DNA from: Acetonema longum DSM 6540
Lineage (GTDB): Bacteria; Bacillota; Negativicutes; Sporomusales; Acetonemataceae
Assembly (NCBI RefSeq): GCF_000219125.1
Contig: NZ_AFGF01000056.1
Coordinates: forward strand, 41,612-105,611
DNA: 64,000 nt
Direction of reading: 5' to 3'
How positions within the stretch are numbered: the first letter of the stretch is position 1; each line of letters begins with the position of its first letter. The translations under genes and the position numbers were made by a program. Under the pieces are notes generated by a model. The model made no database searches, was not told where the DNA came from, and saw only the letters and a list, made by a program, of their open reading frames with translations. Shown piece after piece: positions 16,152 to 24,150 of this stretch.

Positions 16152-16422
16152 GTTTGATTTACAGTTGTTTGCTCATAAAAAAGGTGTTGGCAGCTCCCGT
16201 AACGGCCGGGATAGCGAATCCAAACGCCTTGGCGTGAAGAAACATGCCGGCGAGGCAGTTGTGGCCGGTAACATTCTGGTCCGCCAAAGAGGTACCCGTT
16301 TTTACCCTGGTGAAAACGTCGGTATGGGCAAAGATCACACTTTGTTTGCGAAAATTGACGGAAAAGTAACCGTCGAGCGCAGAGGCCGCGAAGACCGTCA
16401 AATCAGTGTATATCCTGCATAA
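16144..16422 (+). CDS. rpmA: 50S ribosomal protein L27 with Prp-cleavable extension
   Basis: A 92-residue L27. The start ATG 16144 gives MFKFDLQLF followed by AHKKG. The first nine residues form the Firmicutes extension cleaved by Prp after the second Phe-type position, exposing the N-terminus that reaches the peptidyl-transferase centre. A GTG nine bases upstream is possible but would lengthen the extension. The gene overlaps the prp end by eight bases. A terminator follows. Confidence 0.97.
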   Translation: MFKFDLQLFAHKKGVGSSRNGRDSESKRLGVKKHAGEAVVAGNILVRQRGTRFYPGENVGMGKDHTLFAKIDGKVTVERRGREDRQISVYPA

Positions 16423-16436
16423 GTAGCCGGAAACTT

Positions 16437-16467
16437 AGCCTGCGGTGACACAACCGCAGGCTTTTTC
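16437..16467 (+). terminator. Terminator after rpmA
   Basis: AGCCTGCGGT (16437-16446) pairs with ACCGCAGGCT (16453-16462), followed by TTTT. Confidence 0.85.
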
Positions 16468-16581
16468 GTAGGCGGCATCTTGGACTTCAAAAGTATGTGC
16501 GGTTGTCAGCTTTTTACGCTATAAAACAGGATTTTATCGTTCCTGAGTGGAATTTTCCTGTCATGAGGGGAGAGATGCTAG

Positions 16582-16836
16582 GTGACAAAGAATGAGGTTT
16601 GCCCGGAATTGACCCGTTTGCTGCGGTTGCAGCGTCATGAATTCATTAATCATATCCAGGTGGTGCATGCTTTGCTTCAACTGGGGAAGGCCGAGAAAGC
16701 CAAACAGTATTTGGAAGACCTAGCTAAGAGCCCCGACCTCGCTTCCAGTGTGATGTCTGATTACAGACCGGAAAATTGCAACATACAGGCGCTGCATCCT
16801 CCGGCGGGGAGTGGAAATAGAGTGGAAGAAAAATAA
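16582..16836 (+). CDS. Minimal Spo0B-like alpha-helical protein
   Basis: An 84-residue protein with a GTG start and GAGGGGAG upstream. Residues 8-50 (LTRLLRLQRHEFINHIQVVH and onward) match the Spo0B-type helical hairpin, including the RHEFINH segment whose first His is the phospho-acceptor in Spo0B. The C-terminal ATPase-like domain of Bacillus Spo0B (about 190 residues) is absent. The gene lies between rpmA and obgE, exactly where spo0B is found in Bacillus, so orthology is likely. Whether a lone hairpin can carry a phosphorelay here is open. Confidence 0.75.
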   Translation: MTKNEVCPELTRLLRLQRHEFINHIQVVHALLQLGKAEKAKQYLEDLAKSPDLASSVMSDYRPENCNIQALHPPAGSGNRVEEK

Positions 16837-16928
16837 AACTAACTTTTTGTAATTGCAGGCTAAGCGGGCATACTTATATTATACAATAAAATACAGGAGT
16901 CTCTTTTTAGAGAGACAAGGTGAACCGA

Positions 16929-18200
16929 ATGTTTATTGATAAAGCTAAAATTTTTGTGAAAGCCGGTGACGGTGGCAATGGCATGTCCAGCTTCCGGCGG
17001 GAAAAATACGTGCCACGGGGCGGCCCTGACGGCGGCGATGGCGGCCGGGGCGGTAACGTCATTTTAGTAGTGGATTCTAATATGAATACCTTGATTGATT
17101 TTCGCCATAAGCGGAAATTCAAAGCGGATGACGGCGGTAAAGGCGATACCAGCAATATGATCGGTCGCAGCGCGTTGGACCTGAAGATTAAAGTGCCGCC
17201 CGGCACCTTGGTTAAAGAGGAAGAAAGCGATGCCCTCCTGGCTGATTTAACCGAACTGGGCCAGGAATACATTGTGGCCCAAGGCGGCCGGGGCGGCCGG
17301 GGCAATGCCCGGTTTGTGAACAGTGTACATAGGGCCCCCACTTTTGCCGAAAAGGGCGAACCAGGCGAAGCAAAAAATATTGTTTTGGAGCTCAAACTGT
17401 TGGCGGATGTAGGCTTGATTGGCTATCCCAGTGTGGGCAAATCCAGCATCCTGGCCAGAGTATCCGCAGCCAAGCCGGAGGTCGCTGCTTATCACTTTAC
17501 CACTTTGACCCCGGTGCTGGGGGTGGTCAGCCTGACAGAAGGCAAGAGCTTCGTTTTAGCTGACATACCGGGACTGATCGAGGGGGCGCACGAGGGAAAA
17601 GGCTTGGGACATGACTTTCTGCGTCATATTGAGCGAACCAAGGTTTTGATCCATGTTTTGGATATATCCGGCATGGAGGGGCGGGACCCTCTCGCCGATT
17701 ATCATAAAATCAATGAAGAATTGAGCTTATATAACGAAAGGTTGGCCCGACGGCCGCAAATTATAGCCGCCAACAAGATGGACCTGCCGGAAGCCCGGGA
17801 AAACTTTCAGCGGATCACGGATCTGCTGAAACAACAGGGCCGTGAAGTGTATCCTATTTCCGCCGCTACCGGCGAAGGACTGGACGATCTCATGTGGCGG
17901 GCTTTGCAGCTAATCGCCGAATATGTTCCCGAACCGGAGCCCGCCAGCGAAGTTAAAGTATATACTGATGCTCAGGAACCTGCATACATCATCCGCCGGG
18001 ACGATGACGGCGCCTATGTGGTAGAGGGAAAAGACCTGGAACGTTTGGTAGCCATGACCAACTTCAGCGATGACGAAGGTCTGAGGCGCTTCCAAAAGAT
18101 CTGGCGCAAGCTGGAGATTGACGCAGCTCTGCGGGAACGCGGGATTAAGGAAGGCGATACCGTACGGATACGGGACATGGAATTCACCTTCCAGGACTAG
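16929..18200 (+). CDS. obgE: Obg/CgtA GTPase
   Basis: A 423-residue ribosome-assembly GTPase. The glycine-rich Obg fold spans about residues 1-158 (AGDGGNG, GGPDGGDGGRGG). The G domain has the P-loop GYPSVGKSS, DIPG switch II and NKMD, and a C-terminal OCT domain lies at about 350-423. The start at ATG 16929 follows the universal MFIDxAK; a GTG three codons earlier is less likely. It follows the Spo0B-like gene and begins an obgE-yhbY-proB-proA run. Confidence 0.96.
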   Translation: MFIDKAKIFVKAGDGGNGMSSFRREKYVPRGGPDGGDGGRGGNVILVVDSNMNTLIDFRHKRKFKADDGGKGDTSNMIGRSALDLKIKVPPGTLVKEEESDALLADLTELGQEYIVAQGGRGGRGNARFVNSVHRAPTFAEKGEPGEAKNIVLELKLLADVGLIGYPSVGKSSILARVSAAKPEVAAYHFTTLTPVLGVVSLTEGKSFVLADIPGLIEGAHEGKGLGHDFLRHIERTKVLIHVLDISGMEGRDPLADYHKINEELSLYNERLARRPQIIAANKMDLPEARENFQRITDLLKQQGREVYPISAATGEGLDDLMWRALQLIAEYVPEPEPASEVKVYTDAQEPAYIIRRDDDGAYVVEGKDLERLVAMTNFSDDEGLRRFQKIWRKLEIDAALRERGIKEGDTVRIRDMEFTFQD

Positions 18201-18219
18201 AGGAGAAAGGACTGCTTTT

Positions 18220-18516
18220 ATGCTGACAACAAAGCAAAAGCGTTATTTAAAATCCCTGGGGATGACTCAGGACCCTATCGTGCAGATCGGCAAGGCCGGC
18301 GTCACAGCCACTGTGGTGGCAGGGACCGAGGCGGCGCTGCTGGCACGGGAACTGATAAAAGTGCGGGTCTTGAACAACAGCCCGCAGGAAGTTAAGGAAG
18401 CCATTCAGGAACTGGCAATTGAAACCGGCGCGCAACTGGTGCAGGTGATCGGCCATAACGGCCTGTTATACAAGCAGAATCCAGATCCGGAAAGGTCCAA
18501 GCTGGAATTGCCATAG
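18220..18516 (+). CDS. yhbY: YhbY-type CRM RNA-binding protein
   Basis: A 98-residue single CRM-domain protein that associates with the large ribosomal subunit precursor. It begins MLTTKQKRYLKSLG, contains the conserved GKAGVT loop equivalent to GKxG, and ends HNGLLYKQNPDP. It starts 20 bases after obgE with AGGAGAAAGG upstream, so it belongs to the same transcript. Confidence 0.93.
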   Translation: MLTTKQKRYLKSLGMTQDPIVQIGKAGVTATVVAGTEAALLARELIKVRVLNNSPQEVKEAIQELAIETGAQLVQVIGHNGLLYKQNPDPERSKLELP

Positions 18517-18522
18517 TACTTA

Positions 18523-18537
18523 AGATGCTTTGCATCT
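18523..18537. repeat. GAGATGC-type mini-hairpin 2
   Basis: AGATGCTTTGCATCT, a 6-bp stem with a TTT loop, lies between yhbY and proB, a few bases before the GGAGGG of proB. Confidence 0.5.
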
Positions 18538-18557
18538 CTCATGGAGGGCGATAAGGC

Positions 18558-19685
18558 ATGTTAACCCGTGATACATTATCAGCTGCCGGACGTATTGTGG
18601 TTAAAGTGGGTACCAGCACATTATCCCATGTTACCGGCAAACTGAACCTTTTGCGAATCGAAAAACTGGTGAGAGAACTATCCGACCTGGCTAATCAAGG
18701 CAAAGAAATTATCCTGGTTACTTCCGGGGCGGTGGGGGTTGGCATGGATAGACTGGGCCTGAAAGAGCGGCCCAAGACCATTCCGGAAAAACAGGCTGCT
18801 GCGGCGGTAGGCCAGGGAATCCTCATGCATACTTATGAGAAAATGTTCGGCGAATATGGTCAGATTGTGGCTCAGGTACTGTTGACCCGGGAAGATTCGG
18901 TGAAACGGCAGCGCTATGTCAACTCTCGCAATACCCTGCTCACCCTCTTGCGTATGGGCGTGATTCCAATTATTAATGAGAACGATGTGGTGGCTATTGA
19001 CGAGCTGAAGATCGGTGATAATGACACGCTTTCAGCCATGGTCGCCAGTATTGTGGAAGCCGATGTGCTGATTATTCTTTCGGACGTGGAAGGGGTTTAT
19101 ACCGACAATCCCCAAAATAATTCGGATGCCCGCCTTATTCCCGAAATCAGCGAAATTACGCCTGAAATTGAAGCATTGGCCGGCGGAGCGGGATCCATCA
19201 GGGGAACCGGAGGCATGAACACAAAAATTCAAGCCGGAAAGATCGCCGTGAATTCCGGTGTAGTGATGGTCATTGCCTCCGGTTCCAGAGACGGGGTGGT
19301 GAAAGACATTCTTGCCGGTGAGTCTGTAGGTACGGTCTTTTTATCCAAGGAAAACCGCCTGCAGATCCGAAAGCGCTGGCTGGCTTTCGGCGCCCGGCTC
19401 CATGGCTCGGTCAAGGTGGACAAAGGTTGCGAGAAAGCCATTTTGGACGGTGGCTCCAGTTTACTGGCTGCCGGCATCATTGAGGTGGAGGGTGATTTCG
19501 ATCATGGCAATACCGTACGGATCATCACCCTGGAAGGCCGTGAAATTGCCAGAGGCCTGGCCAATTACAATTCCTCCGATACCCGTAAAATCATGGGCGC
19601 TCACACCAATGACATTGCCGGCATTCTTGGTCATAAATCCTATGATGAGGTTGTACACAGAGACAATATGGTATTACTGGCCTAA
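18558..19685 (+). CDS. proB: Glutamate 5-kinase
   Basis: A 375-residue enzyme that phosphorylates glutamate with ATP, the first step of proline synthesis. The amino acid kinase domain covers about residues 8-255 (VVKVGTSTL, NENDVVAIDEL, GTGGMNTKIQA), followed by a C-terminal PUA domain (about 275-355). It is followed at 20 bases by proA. The start ATG has GGAGGG at 18543-18548. Confidence 0.96.
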   Translation: MLTRDTLSAAGRIVVKVGTSTLSHVTGKLNLLRIEKLVRELSDLANQGKEIILVTSGAVGVGMDRLGLKERPKTIPEKQAAAAVGQGILMHTYEKMFGEYGQIVAQVLLTREDSVKRQRYVNSRNTLLTLLRMGVIPIINENDVVAIDELKIGDNDTLSAMVASIVEADVLIILSDVEGVYTDNPQNNSDARLIPEISEITPEIEALAGGAGSIRGTGGMNTKIQAGKIAVNSGVVMVIASGSRDGVVKDILAGESVGTVFLSKENRLQIRKRWLAFGARLHGSVKVDKGCEKAILDGGSSLLAAGIIEVEGDFDHGNTVRIITLEGREIARGLANYNSSDTRKIMGAHTNDIAGILGHKSYDEVVHRDNMVLLA

Positions 19686-19705
19686 AGGGAAAGGGGAGAG
19701 GGACC

Positions 19706-20959
19706 GTGGATTTTCAGGCAGAACTGAAACAAAAGGGCGAGCGGGCTAAAATAGCCGCCCGTAAACTGGCTACAGTATCTGCGGCTGCCAAAAATCAGGC
19801 GCTTCAGGCTATAGCAGATGCGCTTTTAAGTAATACAGCCGCTATTTTGGCGGCCAATGTCCTCGATATGGAGGCAGCAAAAGGGAGAAACATTCCCGGT
19901 CCCCTGCTGGACCGGCTGAAGCTGGATGAAGCGCGTATCAAGGCGATGGCCGAGGGGCTGCGGCAGGTGGCGTTCTTGCCGGACCCGATAGGCGAGGTGC
20001 TAAGCGGCGGCAAGCGTCCCAACGGCTTGCTCATTCAGAAAGTGCGGGTTCCCTTGGGGGTGGTGGGCATGATCTATGAAGCCAGACCCAATGTGACGGT
20101 GGACGCGGCCGGGCTCTGCCTAAAATCAGGCAATGCGACCATACTGAGGGGCGGCTCGGAAGCCATACAGTCCAATACCGCCATCGTGCAGGTCATTGCT
20201 GATGCTGCCCGGCAGGCTGATATGCCGGCCGATGTGGTTCAACTGATTGCGACAACCGATCGGGAAGCTGTGAATGCCATGCTCAAGCTCAATGAATATA
20301 TTGACGTCATCATTCCCAGAGGCGGCGCCGGCCTGATTAAGACGGTCGTGCACAACAGCACTGTACCGGTAATAGAGACCGGAACCGGCGTTTGCCATAC
20401 TTTTGTTGATGTCAGCGCTGATCTGCAGATGGCGCAAACCATTGCCTTCAACGCCAAGGTTTCCCGTCCGGCGGTCTGCAATGCCATGGAGACGCTCTTG
20501 GTTCATGCAAAGGCTGCCGACCAATTTCTGCCCCCCATGCTGGAACAGTTTCATCAAGCCGGCGTGGAACTGCGGGGCTGTCCGGTCACCCAGAGACATC
20601 ACCGGGCGGTGAAGCCGGCGACCCAGGCGGATTGGGCTACCGAATACTCGGATTACATCCTTTCGGTAAAAGTGGTTTCCGGTTTGGAAGAGGCCCTGGA
20701 GCATATTGCAAAATACAGCACCAAGCATTCCGAGGCGATTGTGACTTCCGATTATGGGAATGCTCTGCGTTTCCAGCAGGAAGTGGATGCAGCCTGTGTG
20801 TACGTCAACGCCTCCACTCGCTTTAGCGACGGCTTTGAATTTGGCTTGGGCGCCGAGATCGGCATCAGCACGCAAAAATTGCATGCCCGGGGTCCCATGG
20901 GCCTGACTGCGTTAACCAGCTTCAAATATATGATCTCCGGTCAGGGGCAAATCCGATAA
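19706..20959 (+). CDS. proA: Gamma-glutamyl phosphate reductase
   Basis: A 417-residue NADPH-dependent reductase giving glutamate-5-semialdehyde, the second proline step. Recognised from VPLGVVGMIYEARPNVTVDA and the catalytic Cys region KVSRPAVCNAMETLLVH. A GTG start has GGGAGAGG upstream. It forms an operon with proB. Confidence 0.96.
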   Translation: MDFQAELKQKGERAKIAARKLATVSAAAKNQALQAIADALLSNTAAILAANVLDMEAAKGRNIPGPLLDRLKLDEARIKAMAEGLRQVAFLPDPIGEVLSGGKRPNGLLIQKVRVPLGVVGMIYEARPNVTVDAAGLCLKSGNATILRGGSEAIQSNTAIVQVIADAARQADMPADVVQLIATTDREAVNAMLKLNEYIDVIIPRGGAGLIKTVVHNSTVPVIETGTGVCHTFVDVSADLQMAQTIAFNAKVSRPAVCNAMETLLVHAKAADQFLPPMLEQFHQAGVELRGCPVTQRHHRAVKPATQADWATEYSDYILSVKVVSGLEEALEHIAKYSTKHSEAIVTSDYGNALRFQQEVDAACVYVNASTRFSDGFEFGLGAEIGISTQKLHARGPMGLTALTSFKYMISGQGQIR

Positions 20960-20983
20960 TTACCGGTAAAGATATGCTTGATT

Positions 20984-21018
20984 CCTCTTATTGCGGTGCG
21001 ATGAGAGGTTTTCTTTTT
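20984..21018 (+). terminator. Terminator after proA
   Basis: CCTCTTAT (20984-20991) pairs with ATGAGAGG (21001-21008), followed by TTTTCTTTTT. Confidence 0.7.
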
Positions 21019-21124
21019 AAAACAGCCCTATTTTTGCCAGTCCCAAGATTGACGCACCGGTCCTGATCGTCGTACAATGAAATTAAGAACAGGTGCGTGT
21101 CGTGAAACAATGTGGAGGTGTGTC

Positions 21125-21895
21125 GTGCAGGCGGTTTTCCAGAAGTTGTTACAACATAAAAAATGGCTATTGCTGCTTGTTGTACTGGCAATTGCGGTGA
21201 GAGCCGACATGCTGCAGGCTGAGGATCAGAAACAACCGGCTCATAGGATTCTGGTGGTCAAACGAGGCAATATCGCCACTGTCGTTGCCGCCAAAGGAAT
21301 TGTTGTGCCGGTAAACACCGTGAATACCCCGATGGCTCCCGGTTCAGGCGAGAATTCTGCTCCTGTAGTTCTGTTGGATGCTGCCAGAATAAAAATGCAA
21401 ATTGAAGCACAGATCAGCGAGTTCGATATCGATAAAATTCTGGTTGGACAAAAAGTGAAATTTACAGCGGACGCATGTCCGGATCAGATTTACAGCGGAA
21501 ATGTAGCCAGTATATCCCGTAAGGGCCATTGGCGGCAGCATCATATATATTATCCGGTCATTATTGATATGGATGAAGGTAAAGGAAGCGAGGGAGTCTT
21601 GCGGCCGGAGATGACCGCCCGGATTTCGATCTGGGTGGGAGAGAGACTGAATGTTTTAGCGGTGCCCCTTAAGGCAGTCAAAGAGAGCAGAAACCAACGT
21701 TATGTCCAGGTACTAAAGGACGGACAGCCGCATAATATCACAGTAACCACCGGTTTAGCCAATGATGCCAGCATCGAGATTATTGAGGGACTACAGGAAG
21801 GGGATCGGCTCATCCTGCCGCAGGCTAAAGTGCGGGGACAAAAGAAAATTTCCGGTTTTATCCGTCAATTTTTTGGCAGTCCTGGGATTGAATAA
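21125..21895 (+). CDS. Membrane-fusion (HlyD/RND adaptor)-like secreted protein
   Basis: A 256-residue protein with a GTG start behind GGAGGTG. An N-terminal hydrophobic segment (about residues 12-30) acts as anchor or signal. The remainder has adaptor features: a short beta-barrel region (AQISEFDIDKILVGQKVKFT), NVLAVPLKAVKESRNQRYVQ, and the terminal VTTGLANDASIEIIEGLQEG block of membrane-proximal domains. The usual lipoyl/hairpin part is very short. No cognate transporter is adjacent; the next gene is a 56-residue membrane peptide. The fold is likely; function unknown. Confidence 0.7.
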   Translation: MQAVFQKLLQHKKWLLLLVVLAIAVRADMLQAEDQKQPAHRILVVKRGNIATVVAAKGIVVPVNTVNTPMAPGSGENSAPVVLLDAARIKMQIEAQISEFDIDKILVGQKVKFTADACPDQIYSGNVASISRKGHWRQHHIYYPVIIDMDEGKGSEGVLRPEMTARISIWVGERLNVLAVPLKAVKESRNQRYVQVLKDGQPHNITVTTGLANDASIEIIEGLQEGDRLILPQAKVRGQKKISGFIRQFFGSPGIE

Positions 21896-21910
21896 GCGGG
21901 GTGATTTTCG

Positions 21911-22081
21911 ATGAAAATTGTAAAATGGTTCCATTATGTACAGTCTTACCGGGATTACTTGAAAAGCGAAAAAGGCTGGTTCGATTTCGTTGACACTATC
22001 CAGGCTTTGTTGATTATGATGGGTGTGATGGCAGCGGCGGCAGCTTGTCTTTATATTGCCAGACTTATGTTAGGTTTTTAA
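21911..22081 (+). CDS. Small single-pass membrane protein (56 residues)
   Basis: A short frame starting ATG 21911, 15 bases after the adaptor-like gene, with GGGGTG upstream. It encodes MKIVKWFHYVQSYRDYLKSE, then a Trp-Phe-Asp-containing linker and one hydrophobic helix (about residues 29-53, rich in Ala/Met/Leu), and ends RLMLGF. The charged N-terminus and a C-terminal helix suggest an inner-membrane subunit or regulator working with the adaptor-like protein. I do not recognise a family. It ends exactly where an interspersed repeat begins. Confidence 0.6.
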   Translation: MKIVKWFHYVQSYRDYLKSEKGWFDFVDTIQALLIMMGVMAAAAACLYIARLMLGF

Positions 22082-22083
22082 AC

Positions 22084-22208
22084 GGACCGTTGAAAAAGGC
22101 TTGGTAGCAGTAGGTAATCTCTCATCAGTGAAAAGTCACACGAGTTCTTCACAGTACGGAGGCGCAGAGCGTCTCTCTGATCTAGCATCTGAACCTTTTT
22201 GAACGGTC
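22084..22208. repeat. Interspersed inverted-repeat element, copy C (two ends)
   Basis: A 125-bp element bounded by GGACCGTTGAAAAAGG (22084-22099) and CCTTTTTGAACGGTC (22194-22208), inverted with one mismatch. Its right edge continues GGTCACGGATTCGAG, a motif seen again near 22904 (GGTCACGGATTCCAG) after nadD. No coding potential. Confidence 0.7.
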
Positions 22209-22268
22209 ACGGATTCGAGATTGAAGATGAGTTGGAAAGATTCCTGAAAATAGATAGATGGTGAGCGT

Positions 22269-22889
22269 ATGAAACAGCATGGCAGGAAAAAAATCGGCGT
22301 CATGGGCGGGACGTTTGATCCCATTCATATTGGACATCTGGCTACAGCAGAAATCGTAAGAATGGCTTACCGGTTGGACCAGGTATTATTCATTCCTAAC
22401 GGATTGCCGCCCCATAAACAGGATATGCAGGTTACCCCTGCTGTCCACCGATATATCATGACTCTGATGGCTACCTGTTCTAATCCTTATTTTTTAGTTG
22501 TACCGATGGAAATTGAGCGTCCCGGGTTATCCTATACTATTGATACAGTGAAGAAAGTTCTGGCTGAATACGGGCCGGAAACCGACTTATATTGCATTAC
22601 CGGCTTTGATGCCATTTTAGACTTGTTTACCTGGAAAGATGCGATACAGCTGCTGCAGCTATGCCAGTTTGTCGCTGTTGCCAGGTTAGGATATGAAAGC
22701 CGGATGATAGAAAAGATAGATGCTTTTCCTCTGGAGGCAAAACACAGAATACATATTTTGACCGCCCCCCGGATTGATATCTCAGCCACCGATATCCGCC
22801 AGAGAGTGCGTCAGGGCGGATCGATCAGGTACCTTGTACCAGAAACCGTGGAACAATATATCTATAAAGAACGACTCTATCTTGATTAA
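22269..22889 (+). CDS. nadD: Nicotinate-nucleotide adenylyltransferase
   Basis: A 206-residue NaMN adenylyltransferase of NAD synthesis. It has the nucleotidyltransferase HxGH motif in GGTFDPIHIGHL and the ISATDIR signature near the C-terminus. It precedes yqeK, as in many Firmicutes, although here an RRM gene lies between them. Confidence 0.95.
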   Translation: MKQHGRKKIGVMGGTFDPIHIGHLATAEIVRMAYRLDQVLFIPNGLPPHKQDMQVTPAVHRYIMTLMATCSNPYFLVVPMEIERPGLSYTIDTVKKVLAEYGPETDLYCITGFDAILDLFTWKDAIQLLQLCQFVAVARLGYESRMIEKIDAFPLEAKHRIHILTAPRIDISATDIRQRVRQGGSIRYLVPETVEQYIYKERLYLD

Positions 22890-23036
22890 AGGCTGCTGCA
22901 ACTGGTCACGGATTCCAGGATCAGAAAATTGCACCTGTTTGGTTATGAATTCCTGCGTCAGACATCGAATAAATTTGACAGATTCGCAAATAATGAGAGT
23001 GTACTACTTCAGTGGAAGAAGAGGTGAAATTCCCGA

Positions 23037-23288
23037 ATGGCAGCAACATTGTATGTCGGCAACTTACCCTGGTCTACAACAGACACTGCTTTAACCGAGG
23101 CATTCCGCGAGCATGGAACGGTATATTCCAGCCGGATTATTACCGATAAAGAGACCGGACGGTCCCGCGGATTTGGTTTTGTGGAAGTGGAAGATGCTGA
23201 TGTGGAAAAAATGATCACCGCAATGAACGGTACAGACTTCGGCGGTCGTCAAATCGTAGTAAACGAGGCAAAACCACGGCAAAATTGA
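23037..23288 (+). CDS. RRM-domain RNA-binding protein
   Basis: An 83-residue single RNA recognition motif protein. RNP2 is LYVGNL (residues 5-10) and RNP1 is SRGFGFVEV (about 44-52). Such glycine-poor bacterial RRM proteins are usually abundant RNA chaperone-like factors. The start has GAGGTG upstream. The 3' end of the gene is partly duplicated downstream (see 23347). It interrupts the nadD-yqeK pair. Confidence 0.92.
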   Translation: MAATLYVGNLPWSTTDTALTEAFREHGTVYSSRIITDKETGRSRGFGFVEVEDADVEKMITAMNGTDFGGRQIVVNEAKPRQN

Positions 23289-23346
23289 TACTCAAAGTCT
23301 CTCAAACTTTATTGGCGACAAGAAAGGCATAGTGTTTTTCGCCTAG

Positions 23347-23397
23347 GGTCGTCAAATCGAAGTAAACGAGGCAAATCACGGCAAAACTAATACTAGA
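23347..23397 (+). pseudogene. Duplicated 3' end of the RRM gene
   Basis: About 50 bases here repeat the last codons and early 3' UTR of the RRM gene (23242-23293) with a few substitutions: GTCGTCAAATCGAAGTAAAC against GTCGTCAAATCGTAGTAAAC. The sequences after each copy (CTCAAAC...GCGACAAGAAAGGC and TTCAAAA...CAACAAGGGAGGC) also look related, so gene end and terminator were duplicated together. It encodes no protein. Confidence 0.65.
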
Positions 23398-23410
23398 GGC
23401 TATTCAAAAC

Positions 23411-23456
23411 CTCCCGAAAGTGCATCAGCAACAAGGGAGGCTTTGTTTTTTTGTGT
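23411..23456 (+). terminator. Terminator downstream of the RRM gene
   Basis: CCTCCC (about 23411-23416) pairs with GGGAGG (about 23436-23441), followed by a CTTTGTTTTTTT tract. Confidence 0.65.
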
Positions 23457-23543
23457 TATGTATGGTAAAATGCTAGTGGTACCCTATAGGGATGCCTTGT
23501 GCTTGGGGTAAAGTTTCAAGAATCATTGTTAGGATCTGATCGT

Positions 23544-24113
23544 ATGATAGAATGGGAAGAAATTGAGAACAATTTGCGTAAAACGCTTTCCGGACATCGC
23601 TTTCAGCACTCTGTCGGCGTCAGTGTGACCGCTGAGGATCTAGCTAAGCGATTCGGGGCGGATCCGGTTCAAGCCAGACTGGCCGGCTTGTTGCATGACT
23701 GCGCCCGGGATATGTCCAACAATCACCTATTGCAAAGCGCCGAGACTTTTGGTATAGTTGTGGATACCGTTCTCCGTCGGGTGCCGGAGCTGCTGCATGC
23801 ACCAGTGGGAGCCCAACTGGTCCGGGAGCGCTATAAAATCAGCGATCCGGCGGTATGTCAGGCCATTGCCCGCCATACGGTAGGGGCCAAGGATATGAGT
23901 GTATTGGATATGGTGATCTATTTAGCTGATTGTATCGAGCCGGGCCGGGATTTTCTCGGAGTCCATGAGCTGCGACGTCTGGCGGCGGTTGACTTGTGGG
24001 CGGCTATGGTGAAGGCCTATGATCAGAGTATTATCTATATTATACAGCAAGGCGGTCTGGTGCACCCGGCTACGATAGAGGGACGCAACGCCTTACTGCT
24101 TGGAATCCGTTGA
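23544..24113 (+). CDS. yqeK: YqeK-family HD hydrolase (symmetrical Ap4A hydrolase)
   Basis: A 189-residue HD-domain phosphohydrolase. Metal-binding motifs are HRFQHS (residue 22 region), GLLHDCARD (HD pair), the His of LLHAPVG, and the ARHTVG / YLADCIEPGRD signature of YqeK. Members hydrolyse Ap4A to two ADP. I chose ATG 23544, giving MIEWEEIENN, over an in-frame ATG upstream. Followed 37 bases later by the LCP gene; yqeK-LCP-rsfS is a conserved order. Confidence 0.92.
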   Translation: MIEWEEIENNLRKTLSGHRFQHSVGVSVTAEDLAKRFGADPVQARLAGLLHDCARDMSNNHLLQSAETFGIVVDTVLRRVPELLHAPVGAQLVRERYKISDPAVCQAIARHTVGAKDMSVLDMVIYLADCIEPGRDFLGVHELRRLAAVDLWAAMVKAYDQSIIYIIQQGGLVHPATIEGRNALLLGIR

Positions 24114-24150
24114 AATAAATTTTTAGAATCCCTTAGAGAGGGGGAGCTAT

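Noticed and set aside
20126..20884. Long minus-strand frame of 252 codons inside proA
   Set aside because: Fully antisense to a confident proA with a typical shadow composition.
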